Part shown: one piece after another, positions 52,850-61,947 of the stretch
Numbering within the stretch: position 1 is the stretch's first letter
How the letters are laid out: every line of letters starts with the position of its first letter
Source of the DNA: Nonomuraea wenchangensis
GTDB taxonomy: Bacteria; Actinomycetota; Actinomycetes; Streptosporangiales; Streptosporangiaceae
Assembly (NCBI RefSeq): GCF_900111685.1
Contig: NZ_FOHX01000002.1
Coordinates: 741,869 to 805,868 of the forward strand
Direction: 5' to 3'
DNA length: 64,000 nucleotides
Position numbers and translations under genes: made by a program
The notes under the pieces: model-generated
The model's input: only the letters and a program-made list of their open reading frames with translations
Told to the model about the DNA's origin: nothing
The model's database searches: none

Positions 52850-53797
52850 GTGCCGGACAAACTTGAGCGATATCGCAGCAGGCGCGACGCCACCCGCACC
52901 CCCGAACCCGTCCCTCCCGAGCCCCCGGCCCCAGGGGACGGTGACGCGTTCGTCATCCAGGAGCACCACGCCCGGTCGCTGCACTGGGACCTGCGCCTGG
53001 AACGCGACGGCGTCCTCGTCTCCTGGGCCGTCCCCAAGGGCCTGCCCGCCGACCCTCAGACCAACCACCTGGCCGTCCACACCGAGGACCACCCCATGGA
53101 GTACCTCACCTTCCACGGCGAGATCCCCCAGGGCGAGTACGGCGGCGGCACCATGACCGTCTGGGACACCGGCACGTACGAGACCGAGAAGTGGTCCGAC
53201 CGCGAGGTCAAGGTGGTGCTGCGCGGGACGCGCGCCTCCGGGCGGTTCGTGCTGTTCCGGACGCGGGGCAAGAACTGGATGATCCACCGCATGGACGAGG
53301 CGGTACGCGACCCGTTCCCCACCCTCGACCCGATGCTGCCCACCGAACGCGCCCGCCCGCCCAGGGACGCCGCCGCGTACGCCTTCGAGTTCGCCTGGGG
53401 CGGCCGCCGCCTCCTGGTGCCCGTCGACGGCGGCCGGACGGACGCCGCCCGCGAGCACCCCTGGCTGCGGGCCCTCGCCCAGTCGTTCGGCAGCCGGAGC
53501 GCCGTCCTGGACGGCGAGGTCGCCACGCTCGGCGGAGCCGAGATCCTGGTCCTCTACGACCTGCTGTACGACGACGGCCACGCCCTGCTCGACCGCCCGT
53601 ACGCCGAGCGCAGGGCCGCGCTGGAGGCGCTGGAGGTGTCGGGGAGCCGCTGGCAGGTCGCGCCCTCGTGGCCCGGCGAGGCGGGGCCGGTGCGGCAGGC
53701 GGCCAGGGAGCAGGGGCTGCCGGGGGTGGTGGCCAAACGGCTGGACTCGCCGTACGAGGCCGGTCCTTCGACGTCCTGGCTGTTCATTCCGTCCTGA
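52850..53797 (+). CDS. LigD-type 3'-phosphoesterase fused to a degenerate DNA ligase domain
   Basis: 315 residues. The first half is the LigD phosphoesterase domain: F-V-I-Q-E-H-H-A-R-S-L-H-W-D-L-R-L-E (about 35-52), with H-T-E-D-H-P-M-E-Y and G-E-Y-G-G-G motifs, a manganese-dependent 3'-end-trimming activity in non-homologous end joining. The second half has the ligase motif III (Y-D-L-L-Y-D-D-G) and IV-like (G-V-V-A-K-R) but the adenylation site, normally K-x-D-G, reads F-A-W-G-G-R, so the catalytic Lys is gone. It is a phosphoesterase with a dead ligase tail. No Ku or LigD polymerase lies nearby. Confidence 0.82.
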   Translation: MPDKLERYRSRRDATRTPEPVPPEPPAPGDGDAFVIQEHHARSLHWDLRLERDGVLVSWAVPKGLPADPQTNHLAVHTEDHPMEYLTFHGEIPQGEYGGGTMTVWDTGTYETEKWSDREVKVVLRGTRASGRFVLFRTRGKNWMIHRMDEAVRDPFPTLDPMLPTERARPPRDAAAYAFEFAWGGRRLLVPVDGGRTDAAREHPWLRALAQSFGSRSAVLDGEVATLGGAEILVLYDLLYDDGHALLDRPYAERRAALEALEVSGSRWQVAPSWPGEAGPVRQAAREQGLPGVVAKRLDSPYEAGPSTSWLFIPS

Positions 53798-53804
53798 GCG
53801 GTGG

Positions 53805-54278
53805 GTGCGGGATACTCAGGTGGTGATCATCAAGACGGTGTCTCCGCACGACGACCCGCTCGGGGGCCAGTTGCTGGCGGTGCAGAAGGCGGCGTACGCG
53901 GTCGAGGCGGAGCTCATCGGCGACGACCGGATCCCGCCGCTGCACGAGAGCCTGGCCGAGCTGCGGGCGCGTGACCTGCTGTGGCTGGCGGCCTTCGACG
54001 GCGACGCCGGGCCTGCGGGGGCGATCGCGTGGGCCGAGAGCTCGGACGAGCTCGACATCGACCGGCTCGTCGTGGCCCCGTCCATGGCCCGGCGCGGCAT
54101 CGGCCGGGCTCTGGTCGAGGCGGTGCTCGCCCGGGCCGGCGGACGCCGCGTCGTGGTGTCCACCGGCCGCGACAACGTGCCCGCGCGCCGCCTGTACGAA
54201 GGGCTCGGCTTCACCCTGCTCGGCGAGACCGAGGTCATCCCCAAGCTGTGGATCGCCGGCTACGCCCTCGTCAGCTAG
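53805..54278 (+). CDS. GNAT acetyltransferase
   Basis: 157 residues. Acetyl-CoA binding is indicated by V-A-P-S-M-A-R-R-G-I-G-R-A-L-V near 86-100, followed by N-V-P-A-R-R-L-Y-E-G-L-G-F near 126. Substrate unknown. Several in-frame GTG starts exist (53805, 53820, 53823) without a clear ribosome site, so the first 6 residues are uncertain. It overlaps the convergent aldo-keto reductase gene by 8 nt. Confidence 0.8.
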   Translation: MRDTQVVIIKTVSPHDDPLGGQLLAVQKAAYAVEAELIGDDRIPPLHESLAELRARDLLWLAAFDGDAGPAGAIAWAESSDELDIDRLVVAPSMARRGIGRALVEAVLARAGGRRVVVSTGRDNVPARRLYEGLGFTLLGETEVIPKLWIAGYALVS

Positions 54279-55197
54279 AGAGCAGCCCTCCGGACTCCAG
54301 GTCCTCCCACAACGCATCGGGCACCGGCCGCGACCACAGGGCCGCGTTGGCCGTGACCTCCTCCGGGGTACGCGCCCCCAGGACGACGCTGGCGACCGCC
54401 GGATGCCGCAGCGGGAACGCCATCGCCGCCTGAGGCAGGCTCACGCCGTGCCGCTCGCACACCTCCGCGATCCGGGTGGCCCGCTCCACCAGCGGCGCCG
54501 GCGCCGGCTGGTAGTCGAAGGTGCTCCCCGGCCTGGACGTGGCCAGGATGCCGCTGTTGAAGACGCCGGCCGCCAGCACCTTCACCCCCCGCTCGGCGCA
54601 CGCCTCCAGCAGGGGCAGGCCGGACTGGTCGAGCAGCGTGTAGCGCCCGGCCAGCATGACCACGTCGATGTCGGTCTCCCGTACGAACCGCAGCGGCACC
54701 TGCCACTGGTTCATGCCGAGCCCGATCGCCCGCACCACGCCTTCGGCCCGCAGCTCGGCCAGCGCCGGGTAAGCCTCCCCCAGCGCCTGCTCCACGTGCT
54801 CGTCGGGGTCGTGGATGAGGGCGACGTGCACGGCCGGCAGTCCCAGGCGTTCGAGGGAGTCCTGCAGCGAGCGGCGTACGCCGTCGCGCGAGAAGTCCCA
54901 CTTCCTGGTCACCTCGCCCGGGACGTCGAACAGGTCGTCGTCCCGCCCCGACGGCGCCGGCGCGGGCACCAGCAGCCGCCCGACCTTGGTCGACAGGACG
55001 TAGTCCGAACGCCCGGCGAGCGCCGCGCCGAGCCGGCGCTCGGACAGGCCGAGGCCGTAGTGCGGGGCGGTGTCGTACAGCCGCACCCCGCTCTCCCAGG
55101 CGGCGTCCACCGTGGCGCGCGCCTCGGCGTCGGTGACCGCCTGGAAGAGGTTGCCGATGGGCGCGCCGCCGAAGCCGTGACGCGGCAGCTCGATCAC
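54271..55197 (-). CDS. Aldo-keto reductase, L-fucose dehydrogenase-like
   Basis: 308 residues, TIM-barrel aldo-keto reductase. D-T-A-P-H-Y (Tyr about 47), Lys in S-T-K-V-G near 70-74 and His in A-L-I-H-D (near 130) make the catalytic tetrad. The subgroup resembles D-threo-aldose/L-fucose 1-dehydrogenases, which oxidise L-fucose to L-fucono-lactone. It ends the fucose operon, 34 nt after the permease gene. GTG 55197 follows GGGAGAG. Confidence 0.84.
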   Translation of the reverse strand: MIELPRHGFGGAPIGNLFQAVTDAEARATVDAAWESGVRLYDTAPHYGLGLSERRLGAALAGRSDYVLSTKVGRLLVPAPAPSGRDDDLFDVPGEVTRKWDFSRDGVRRSLQDSLERLGLPAVHVALIHDPDEHVEQALGEAYPALAELRAEGVVRAIGLGMNQWQVPLRFVRETDIDVVMLAGRYTLLDQSGLPLLEACAERGVKVLAAGVFNSGILATSRPGSTFDYQPAPAPLVERATRIAEVCERHGVSLPQAAMAFPLRHPAVASVVLGARTPEEVTANAALWSRPVPDALWEDLESGGLLSS

Positions 55198-55231
55198 GCG
55201 GTCTCTCCCGTCAACGCCGTGCCTCCCGTCA

Positions 55232-56221
55232 TCAATCCTGTGCCTTCCCGCCCGCGATCCGGCTGATCATCAGGGCGATGAGGATGATGCTGCCGTAGAT
55301 GACGGGCTGCCAGAAGCCGGAGACGCCGATCAGCGTGAGGATGTTCTGCACCAGGCCGATCACCAGCACACCGGTGAGCGCGCCGAGGATGGTGCCCTTG
55401 CCTCCGTCCATGCTGACGCCGCCGATGACGGCCGCGGCGAACACCATGAAGATCCAGCCGACGCCCATGCCGTTGCCGATCGCGCCGAGGCGGCCGGTCT
55501 CCAGGATGCCGGCCAGCGCCGCGAGGACGCCGCCGAGGATGAACACGCCGTAGAGCACCCGGTCCACCCGGATGCCGGCGGCGCGGGCGGCGTCGATGTT
55601 GCCGCCGATCGCGTAGAGCGAGCGGCCGATCCGCAGGTAGCCGAGGCCGAAGATGCCCACCGCGAACAGCAGCCCGGCGATCCAGACGGCCGCGGGCAGC
55701 CCGAGCCACAGGGCGCTGCCGAGGTAGAGGATCGACTCGGGGAGCTGGAACAGCGTCTTGCCCTCGGTCGGCCCCTGGAGGAGACCGTGCACGATGATCA
55801 GCATGGCCAGCGTCACGATGAACGCGGACAGCTGGAACCTGATGATCAGGAACCCGTTGAAGGCGCCGATGGCGGCCCCGACGACCAGCGCGAGCGGGAT
55901 CACCAGCGTGCCGGGCAGCCCGAGCCCGAACCCGCCCGCCGCGGCCGGGACCACCAGCATCACGGCGATGGCGGGCGCGGTGCCGACCGTCGACTCCAGC
56001 GACAGGTCGAACTTCCCGGCGATCAGGATCATGGCCTCGGCCAGCACGAGGAGCGAGATCGCCGCCTGCTGCTGGAGGACGTTCGTGAGGTTGCCCGCCG
56101 TCAGGAAGGTCGGGTCCAGGAACGCGCCCACGACGAGCAGGATCACGATCACCGGCACGAGCGTCAGGTCGCGGAACCTGGCCAGCCGTAGCCGCGGGGC
56201 CGGTGCGGTCATAGTGGTCAC
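55232..56221 (-). CDS. Sugar ABC transporter permease (RbsC type)
   Basis: 329 residues with about eight to ten membrane helices and the G-L-x-x-G-A-x-N-G-type loop A-F-N-G-F-L-I-I-R-F near 122. It is the permease of a ribose-type sugar importer. GTG 56221 overlaps the ATPase stop by 4 nt. Confidence 0.9.
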   Translation of the reverse strand: MTTMTAPAPRLRLARFRDLTLVPVIVILLVVGAFLDPTFLTAGNLTNVLQQQAAISLLVLAEAMILIAGKFDLSLESTVGTAPAIAVMLVVPAAAGGFGLGLPGTLVIPLALVVGAAIGAFNGFLIIRFQLSAFIVTLAMLIIVHGLLQGPTEGKTLFQLPESILYLGSALWLGLPAAVWIAGLLFAVGIFGLGYLRIGRSLYAIGGNIDAARAAGIRVDRVLYGVFILGGVLAALAGILETGRLGAIGNGMGVGWIFMVFAAAVIGGVSMDGGKGTILGALTGVLVIGLVQNILTLIGVSGFWQPVIYGSIILIALMISRIAGGKAQD

Positions 56222-57699
56222 TCTTGTATGCCTTCCATCACGGCCACGAGTTCGTGGTCCGTCCAGCCACGCGGTACGTCCTTGACGATCTCCCCGTGGA
56301 ACATCACCAGCACCCGGTCACAGATGCGCAGGTCGTCGAGCTCGTCGGAGACCACGACGGCCCCCGCGCCGCGCTCGGCGGCGTCCTCGACGGCGCCGAG
56401 CAGGGCCTGCTTGGCCTTGACGTCGACGCCGGCGGTCGGGTTGATGACGACCAGCACCGTGGGATCGTCCACGAGCGCCCGCGCGAACACGACCTTCTGC
56501 GCGTTGCCCCCGGACAGGTCGGCGACGGGCTGGTCGGGCCCCTCGGTCTTGATGTCCAGGGCGGTGATCATCTCCTTGGCCTTCTCCCGGCGGCGCGACG
56601 GGGACACGACGCCGAAGCGGCCCAGCTTGCGGGCGATGGGGAACGTGGCGTTCTCCCCCACCGACAGCAACGGGACGAACCCCTCGTGATGGCGGTCCTC
56701 GGGCACGAACCCGAGCCCCGCCTCCATGGCGGCCGGCACGTCGCCGGGCTTCACCTTGGTGCCGTTGACGACGACCGTGCCCGTGTCGGCGCCGCGCAGC
56801 CCGACCAGGGTCTCGGCCAGGCCGACCTTGCCGCTGCTCGCCGACCCGGCCAGGCCGACCACCTCGCCGGCGCGGACGCTGATGTCCACGTCCCGGTAGC
56901 GGCCGGCCAGCGACAGCCCCTCGCCGGCGAGCACGACCCGCTCGCCGGGCGTGCGCTCCCTGGCGTGGTACGCGGACGTGGCCTCACCGGTCATGGCGTG
57001 CACCAGCTCGTCCTGCGGCAGCCCGGCCACCGGCCGGGTCATGATGTGCCGGGCGTCGCGGAAGACCGTGACGCTCTGGCAGATCTCGTACACCTCGTCC
57101 AGGTGGTGCGAGATGTACATCATCGTGACGCCCTGCTCGCGCAGCGAGCGCATCCGGGCGAACAGCCGCTCGATGGCCGGCCCGTCGAGCCGCGCCGTGG
57201 GCTCGTCGAGGATGATGAAGCGCGCGCCGAACGACAGCGCCCGCGCGATCTCCACGAGCTGGCGCTGCTCGACGCTGAGCTCGCCGGCCAGCGCCTGCAC
57301 GTCGACGTCCACCTCGTAGGTGTCGAGCAGCTCGCGCGCGCGGCCCCGCAGCGTCCGCCAGTTGATGGGTCCGTGCCCGTCGCTCTGCCGGTTGAGGAAG
57401 AGGTTCTCGGCGACGGTGAGCGCCGGGATGATCGTGGACTTCTGGTAGACGCAGGCCACGCGCCGCCGCCAGGCGTCCCGGTCGCCGGGGGCGGGCGCCG
57501 GCTCTCCCGAGAACAGCACCTCGCCTTCGTCCGGCCGCTGCAGCCCGGTGAGGATCGACACGAGGGTGGACTTCCCCGCGCCGTTCCTGCCGATGAGCGC
57601 GTGCGTCTCGCCTTCGGCGATCGCGATCTTGGCGCCGTTCAGCGCGACGGTCGGACCGAACCGCTTGACGACGTTGCGGGCTTCGACGTGATTGCTCAT
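56218..57699 (-). CDS. Sugar ABC transporter ATPase, double-domain
   Basis: 493 residues with two nucleotide-binding domains. The first has Walker A G-R-N-G-A-G-K-S-T (near 37-45), signature L-S-V-E-Q-R-Q, and Walker B F-I-I-L-D-E-P-T near 165. The second domain has a degenerate Walker A (G-S-A-S-S-G-K-V-G near 282) and I-N-P-T-A-G-V-D in the Walker B position, with signature L-S-G-G-N-A-Q-K, as is common in RbsA-type proteins. It starts on the base shared with the binding-protein stop (TGATG). Confidence 0.92.
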   Translation of the reverse strand: MSNHVEARNVVKRFGPTVALNGAKIAIAEGETHALIGRNGAGKSTLVSILTGLQRPDEGEVLFSGEPAPAPGDRDAWRRRVACVYQKSTIIPALTVAENLFLNRQSDGHGPINWRTLRGRARELLDTYEVDVDVQALAGELSVEQRQLVEIARALSFGARFIILDEPTARLDGPAIERLFARMRSLREQGVTMMYISHHLDEVYEICQSVTVFRDARHIMTRPVAGLPQDELVHAMTGEATSAYHARERTPGERVVLAGEGLSLAGRYRDVDISVRAGEVVGLAGSASSGKVGLAETLVGLRGADTGTVVVNGTKVKPGDVPAAMEAGLGFVPEDRHHEGFVPLLSVGENATFPIARKLGRFGVVSPSRRREKAKEMITALDIKTEGPDQPVADLSGGNAQKVVFARALVDDPTVLVVINPTAGVDVKAKQALLGAVEDAAERGAGAVVVSDELDDLRICDRVLVMFHGEIVKDVPRGWTDHELVAVMEGIQE

Positions 57700-58724
57700 C
57701 AGCTGACCTGGTTGCCCCAGAGGTTCTTGTCGTCCACGTTGTCCTTGGTGACCAGGGGTGCGGGAAGCTGGTCCTCAAGGCCGTTGGGGAGCTGGATGAT
57801 GGTGCTGTCGTGGTCGGTCGGGCCCGGCTGGAACGTCTTGCCCTCCAGCGCCGCCTTCGCGTAGAAGAGCGCGTACTTCGCGTAGAGGTCGGCCGGCTGC
57901 GACATCGTGGCGTCGATCTCGCCCTTGCGGATGGCGTCGTACTCCTGCGGGATGCCGTCGTTGGAGACCACGAAGATGTGCTTGGGGTCGTCCGGCTGCA
58001 CGAGCAGGCCCTTCTGCTTGAGCACCTGCAGCGTCGGCGCCAGGTGGACGCCGCCCGCGTGCATGTAGATGCCCTTGATGTCAGGGTTCTGCTCCAGGCG
58101 GGTCTGCAGCATGGACGCCGCCTTGCTGCCCTCCCACTCGGTCGGCTCGCTGAAGACCGTGATGTCGGGGAACTTCGTCTTCATGCACTCCAGGAACGCC
58201 TCCGACCGGTCACGGCCGTTGATCGAGCTGAGCGCACCCTGGAGCTGGACGACCTTGCCCTTGCCGCCGAGCTTCTCGCCGAGGAACTCGCACGCCTTGG
58301 TGCCGTACGCGCGGTTGTCGGCGCGTACGACCATGTAGACCTTGCCCTTGTCCGGCCGGGTGTCGACGGAGACGACGGGGATCTTCTTGTTCTCCAGCTG
58401 CTGCAGGGTGTTGGCCACCGCGCCGGTGTCCTGGGGCGCCATGACGATCGCCTTGGCGCCCTGGCCGACCAGCGCCTGCACGTTGTTGACCAGCTTGGAC
58501 ACGTCGTTCTGCGAGTTCGTGGCGGGCATGAGGTCCACCTTGAGCTCGCTCGCCATCTGCGGCACGTACTTGATGTAGGAGTTCCAGAAGTCGGAGTCGG
58601 CCCGGGGGTGGTCGATGCCGACCTTCCCGCCGCCGCCGCTCGCGCCTTCTGTCGTGGAGCCTGAGCCGCACGCCGTGACGACCGCCAAGAGGGCGGTGCC
58701 CGCGATCACCCGTCCGAACTTCAT
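57699..58724 (-). CDS. Sugar-binding lipoprotein (RbsB type)
   Basis: 341 residues. Lipobox V-T-A-C near 16-19, Gly/Ser linker, then a ribose-binding-protein fold (D-S-D-F-W near 43, A-P-Q-D-T-G-A-V-A near 97, V-S-N-D-G-I near 247). It is the substrate-binding subunit of the importer, presumably for L-fucose or a related sugar. GGAAGG lies upstream. It follows the SDR gene by 31 nt. Confidence 0.88.
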   Translation of the reverse strand: MKFGRVIAGTALLAVVTACGSGSTTEGASGGGGKVGIDHPRADSDFWNSYIKYVPQMASELKVDLMPATNSQNDVSKLVNNVQALVGQGAKAIVMAPQDTGAVANTLQQLENKKIPVVSVDTRPDKGKVYMVVRADNRAYGTKACEFLGEKLGGKGKVVQLQGALSSINGRDRSEAFLECMKTKFPDITVFSEPTEWEGSKAASMLQTRLEQNPDIKGIYMHAGGVHLAPTLQVLKQKGLLVQPDDPKHIFVVSNDGIPQEYDAIRKGEIDATMSQPADLYAKYALFYAKAALEGKTFQPGPTDHDSTIIQLPNGLEDQLPAPLVTKDNVDDKNLWGNQVS

Positions 58725-58755
58725 AGGGGGGTACCTTCCTTTTTTTGACTGGTCG

Positions 58756-59508
58756 CTAGTTGGTCGGCCGCAGCCGGAGGCCCTGCATGCCGCCGTCCAC
58801 CGCGATCGACGTGCCGGTGGTCGCGCCCGCCTCGGGGCCGGCCAGGTAGGCGATCGCCGCGGCGACCTCCTCCGCCGTGACCAGGCGGCCCATGGGCTGC
58901 CTGGCGTTGAGCGCCGCCCGCTCCGCCTCGGGATCGGGGGCGGCGTCGAGCAGTCGGCCGACCCACGGGGTGTCGGCGGTGCCCGGGTTGACGCAGTTGA
59001 CGCGGATGCCCTCGCGGATGTGGTCCGCGGCCATCGCCAGCGTCAGCGACAGGACCGCGCCCTTCGTCGCGCTGTAGAGCGCGCGCTGGGGCAGCCCCGC
59101 GGTGGCCGCGATCGAGCAGGTGTTGACGATCGAGGCGTGCTCCGACCTGCGCAGGTAGGGCAGCGCGGCGCGGGCGACCCGTACCATGCCGAACACGTTG
59201 ACGTCGAAGACCCGCTGCCACTCGGCGTCGGGATTGTCCTCGATCGTCCCCTGGGCGCCGATGCCGGCGTTGTTGACGAGCACGTCGATGCCGCCCAGCC
59301 GCTCGGCGGCCTCGGCCACCGCGGCGCGTACGCTCGCGTCGTCCGTCACGTCCGCCTTGATGCCGACGAACGGCTCGCCCGGCGGGTTGAGGTCGAGACA
59401 GGCCACCGTCATGCCGCGTTCGGCGAGCAGGGTGGCGGTCGCCAGGCCGATGCCGGAGCCGCCGCCGGTCACGACGGCCTTCAGACCTGCTGCGTTCGTC
59501 CGGCTCAC
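58756..59508 (-). CDS. SDR oxidoreductase, 2-keto-3-deoxy-L-fuconate dehydrogenase-like
   Basis: 250 residues. G-G-G-S-G-I-G near 16-22 binds NAD, N-N-A-G near 86, and Ser...Y-S-A-T-K (near 144-152) is the catalytic site. In the non-phosphorylative pathway this step oxidises 2-keto-3-deoxy-L-fuconate to the 2,4-diketo acid. The assignment rests on the operon context. GTG 59508 follows GGAGGG and overlaps the dehydratase stop by 4 nt. Confidence 0.8.
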   Translation of the reverse strand: MSRTNAAGLKAVVTGGGSGIGLATATLLAERGMTVACLDLNPPGEPFVGIKADVTDDASVRAAVAEAAERLGGIDVLVNNAGIGAQGTIEDNPDAEWQRVFDVNVFGMVRVARAALPYLRRSEHASIVNTCSIAATAGLPQRALYSATKGAVLSLTLAMAADHIREGIRVNCVNPGTADTPWVGRLLDAAPDPEAERAALNARQPMGRLVTAEEVAAAIAYLAGPEAGATTGTSIAVDGGMQGLRLRPTN

Positions 59509-60809
59509 GCGTCCCTCCAGACCGAACCGTTGGGGAAGGTGTGGGCGGCGATCGACTCCGCGTGCATCTGCGCGCTGAAGCCGGGCAGCGACGGCGCGAG
59601 GTAGCGGCCGTCGCGGATCACCACCGGGTCGACGAAGTGCTCGTGCAGGTGGTCGACGTACTCGATGACCCTGCCGTCCATCGTGCCGGTGACCGCCACG
59701 TAGTCGAACATCGACAGGTGCTGCACCAGCTCGCACAGCCCGACGCCGCCCGCGTGCGGGCAGACCGGGATGCCGAACTTGGCCGCGAGCAGCAGGATCG
59801 CGATGTTCTCGTTGACCCCGCCGACGCGGGCGGCGTCGATCTGCAGGTAGGAGATGGCGCCGGCCTGCAGGAGCTGCTTGAAGACGATGCGGTTCTGTAC
59901 GTGCTCGCCGGTCGCCACGGGGATCGGCGCGATGCCGCGGGCGATGGCGGCGTGGCCGAGCACGTCGTCCGGGCTGGTCGGCTCCTCCACCCAGTGCGGG
60001 CCGAACTCGCTCAACGTCTTGACCCAATCGATGCCCGAGGCGACGTCCCAGCGCTGGTTGGCGTCGATGGCGATCGGGAAGTCGGGGCCGCAGACCTCGC
60101 GGGCGACCCTGAAGCGCCGCCTGTCGTCCTCCAGGTCGGCGCCGACCTTGAGCTTGATCTGCCCGAACCCCTGCGCGATGGCCTCCTCGCAGAGCCGCCG
60201 CAGCTTCTCGTCGTCGTAGCCGAGCCAGCCGGGGGAGGTGGTGTAGGCCGGGTAGCCGGTCTCGACCAGCCGGGCGATCCGCTCCTCCTTGCCGTTCTCG
60301 GCCTTGCGCAGGATCCGCAGGGCCTCGTCGGGGGTCAGCGCGTCGCTGAGGTAGCGGAAGTCGACCAGGCCCACGATCTCCTCGGGGGACATCTCGGACA
60401 GCAGCCGCCACACCGGCTTGCCGGCCCGCCTCGCCTTCAGGTCCCACAGGGCGTTGACCACGGCGGAGATCGCCATGTGCATGACGCCCTTCTCCGGCCC
60501 CAGCCAGCGCAGCTGCGAGTCGTTGACCATCTCCTTGTAGAGGGCGCCGAGGTCCTCGACGTCCTTGCCGAGCACGTAGTGCTCCAGCGCGCTGATCGCG
60601 GCGGTCTGGACGTCGTTGCCGCGCCCGATCGTGAACGCGAACCCGTGGCCCTCGTGACCGTCGTCGGTCCTCAGCACCACGTAGGCGGCGGAGTAGTCGG
60701 GGTCGGGGTTCATCGCGTCGGAGCCGTCGAGCTCGCGCGAGGTCGGGAAGCGCACGTCGTGCGTCTCCATCCCGACGATCCGGTACGTCGGCTTGTCGCT
60801 GTTCGTCAT
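59505..60809 (-). CDS. L-fuconate dehydratase
   Basis: 434-residue enolase-superfamily enzyme. The N-terminal signature [14 protein letters not shown] is highly specific for L-fuconate dehydratases (FucD; human relative ENOSF1). Metal ligands lie in A-I-D-A-N, V-E-E-P and A-T-G-E-H, the catalytic Lys is in I-K-L-K-V-G (near 215) and His in C-P-H-A-G-G (near 344). It makes 2-keto-3-deoxy-L-fuconate. It overlaps the FAH gene by 4 nt. Confidence 0.93.
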   Translation of the reverse strand: MTNSDKPTYRIVGMETHDVRFPTSRELDGSDAMNPDPDYSAAYVVLRTDDGHEGHGFAFTIGRGNDVQTAAISALEHYVLGKDVEDLGALYKEMVNDSQLRWLGPEKGVMHMAISAVVNALWDLKARRAGKPVWRLLSEMSPEEIVGLVDFRYLSDALTPDEALRILRKAENGKEERIARLVETGYPAYTTSPGWLGYDDEKLRRLCEEAIAQGFGQIKLKVGADLEDDRRRFRVAREVCGPDFPIAIDANQRWDVASGIDWVKTLSEFGPHWVEEPTSPDDVLGHAAIARGIAPIPVATGEHVQNRIVFKQLLQAGAISYLQIDAARVGGVNENIAILLLAAKFGIPVCPHAGGVGLCELVQHLSMFDYVAVTGTMDGRVIEYVDHLHEHFVDPVVIRDGRYLAPSLPGFSAQMHAESIAAHTFPNGSVWRDA

Positions 60810-61651
60810 GCCTGGCCCACCGTCTGCCGCTGCCGCCCCAGCCCTTCGATCTCCAGCTCCACGACGTCCCCGGCCCTGAGGTACGGCTGCCCCGGCATGC
60901 CCATCGCCACGCCGGCGGGGGTGCCGGTGTTGATCACGTCACCCGGCTCCAGCACCATGAACTGGCTGAGGTAGCGCACGATCTCCGCGACATCGAAGAT
61001 CATGTTCTTGGTGTCGCCGTCCTGGCGCAGCTCGCCGTTGACCCAGAGGCGCAGCGCCAGGTCCTGCGGGTCGCCCACCTCGTCCGCCGTGACCAGCCAG
61101 GGCCCGAGCGGGTTGAACGTCTCGCACGACTTGCCCTTGTCCCACTGGCCGCCGCGTTCGAGCTGGAACTCGCGCTCGGAGACGTCGTTCGCCACGGCGT
61201 AGCCGGCGACGGCCTCCAGCGCCTCCTCCCTGCTCTCCAGGTAGCGGGCCCGCCGCCCGATGACGATGGCCAGCTCGACCTCGTAGTCGGTCTTGACGCT
61301 GTTGCGGGGGACGAGCACCTCGTCGTACGGGCCGACCATGGTGTCGGCGGCCTTCATGAACACCACGGGCTCGGCCGGCGGCTCCGCGCCCGACTCGGCG
61401 GCGTGGTCGCGGTAGTTCAGGCCGATGCAGACGATCTTGCCGGGCCGCGCGACGGGGGCGCCCACCCGCAGGCCCTCCTCGGCCACGATCGGCAGGTCAC
61501 CGCGGTCGAGCGCGGCACGGACGCGCGCCACTCCTCCGGAGGCGAGGAAAGCACCGTCGATGTCGGGCTCCCCGATGTCGCGCAGGTTACCGGCCTCGTC
61601 CAGCACCACCGGCCGTTCCTGTCCGACAGGTCCTACTCGCAGCAGCTTCAC
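60806..61651 (-). CDS. Fumarylacetoacetate-hydrolase-family protein, 2,4-diketo-3-deoxy-L-fuconate hydrolase-like
   Basis: 281 residues of the FAH family. Metal-binding acidic residues lie in Y-E-V-E-L-A-I-V-I (near 122-130), and N-G-E-L-R-Q-D-G and N-T-G-T-P-A-G-V are conserved. It would cleave the diketo sugar acid to pyruvate and L-lactate, the last step of the pathway. GTG 61651 follows AAGGA. It is the first gene of the operon, with promoter and operator directly upstream. Confidence 0.86.
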   Translation of the reverse strand: MKLLRVGPVGQERPVVLDEAGNLRDIGEPDIDGAFLASGGVARVRAALDRGDLPIVAEEGLRVGAPVARPGKIVCIGLNYRDHAAESGAEPPAEPVVFMKAADTMVGPYDEVLVPRNSVKTDYEVELAIVIGRRARYLESREEALEAVAGYAVANDVSEREFQLERGGQWDKGKSCETFNPLGPWLVTADEVGDPQDLALRLWVNGELRQDGDTKNMIFDVAEIVRYLSQFMVLEPGDVINTGTPAGVAMGMPGQPYLRAGDVVELEIEGLGRQRQTVGQA

Positions 61652-61665
61652 ACCGCATCCTTCAT

Positions 61666-61684
61666 CTATACATCGGATGTCTCG
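61666..61684 (-). promoter_or_regulatory. GntR operator before the fucose operon
   Basis: On the minus strand CGAGACATCCGATGTATAG matches the gntR palindrome in 17 of 19 bases. It lies right where transcription from the promoter at 61692-61721 would start. Confidence 0.72.
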
Positions 61685-61691
61685 TCTCATG

Positions 61692-61721
61692 ATGCTGGGG
61701 CGATTATCCGGGATGTGTCAA
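61692..61721 (-). promoter_or_regulatory. Fucose operon promoter
   Basis: TTGACA on the minus strand (61716-61721), then CAGCAT (61692-61697) at an 18-nt spacing. Initiation would fall near 61685, on the operator. The 311-nt gap between FAH and P450 genes holds this promoter, a weak ACATCCGATCTGT half-site (61738-61750), a third GntR-like site and the P450 promoter. Confidence 0.55.
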
Positions 61722-61845
61722 GGGTGAGGCTGCGGAAACATCCGATCTGTGACCTGGACATACTGCGCGAACATCATCGCTCGCGACACGAACCGGCCAT
61801 ATCGCCCCGATGACCCGGTTCACGCACAGGATACGTGCCCGTCAC

Positions 61846-61864
61846 ACAGACATCGGACGTCGCT
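61846..61864 (+). promoter_or_regulatory. Third, weaker GntR-like site
   Basis: A site centred at 61855 with AGACATCGGACGTC, 12 of 19 matches to the gntR palindrome. It lies 23 nt upstream of the P450 -35 box, so the regulator might also touch the P450 promoter. Weak. Confidence 0.3.
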
Positions 61865-61886
61865 ACTGCCGGCTCGCCCCGGCTCC

Positions 61887-61923
61887 TTGACGGTCGTACA
61901 GTCACGTAATAGAACACGTTCCA
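61887..61923 (+). promoter_or_regulatory. P450 promoter with KstR operator
   Basis: TTGACG (61887-61892), 17-nt spacer, TAGAAC (61910-61915). The operator TAGAACACGTTCCA (61910-61923) fits the KstR pattern TnnAACnnGTTnnA completely and begins on the -10. Confidence 0.75.
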
Positions 61924-61933
61924 GTAGCACTTA

Positions 61934-61947
61934 ACCAAGCGCTTGAT
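61934..61947 (+). promoter_or_regulatory. KstR2-like palindrome in the P450 leader
   Basis: ACCAAGCGCTTGAT fits the KstR2-type consensus AnCAAGnnCTTGnT at every fixed base. It lies 10 nt after the KstR operator and just before the AAGAGG ribosome site. CAAGCGCTTG is a perfect palindrome; a second, CTTGATCAAG (61942-61951), overlaps it. Confidence 0.55.
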
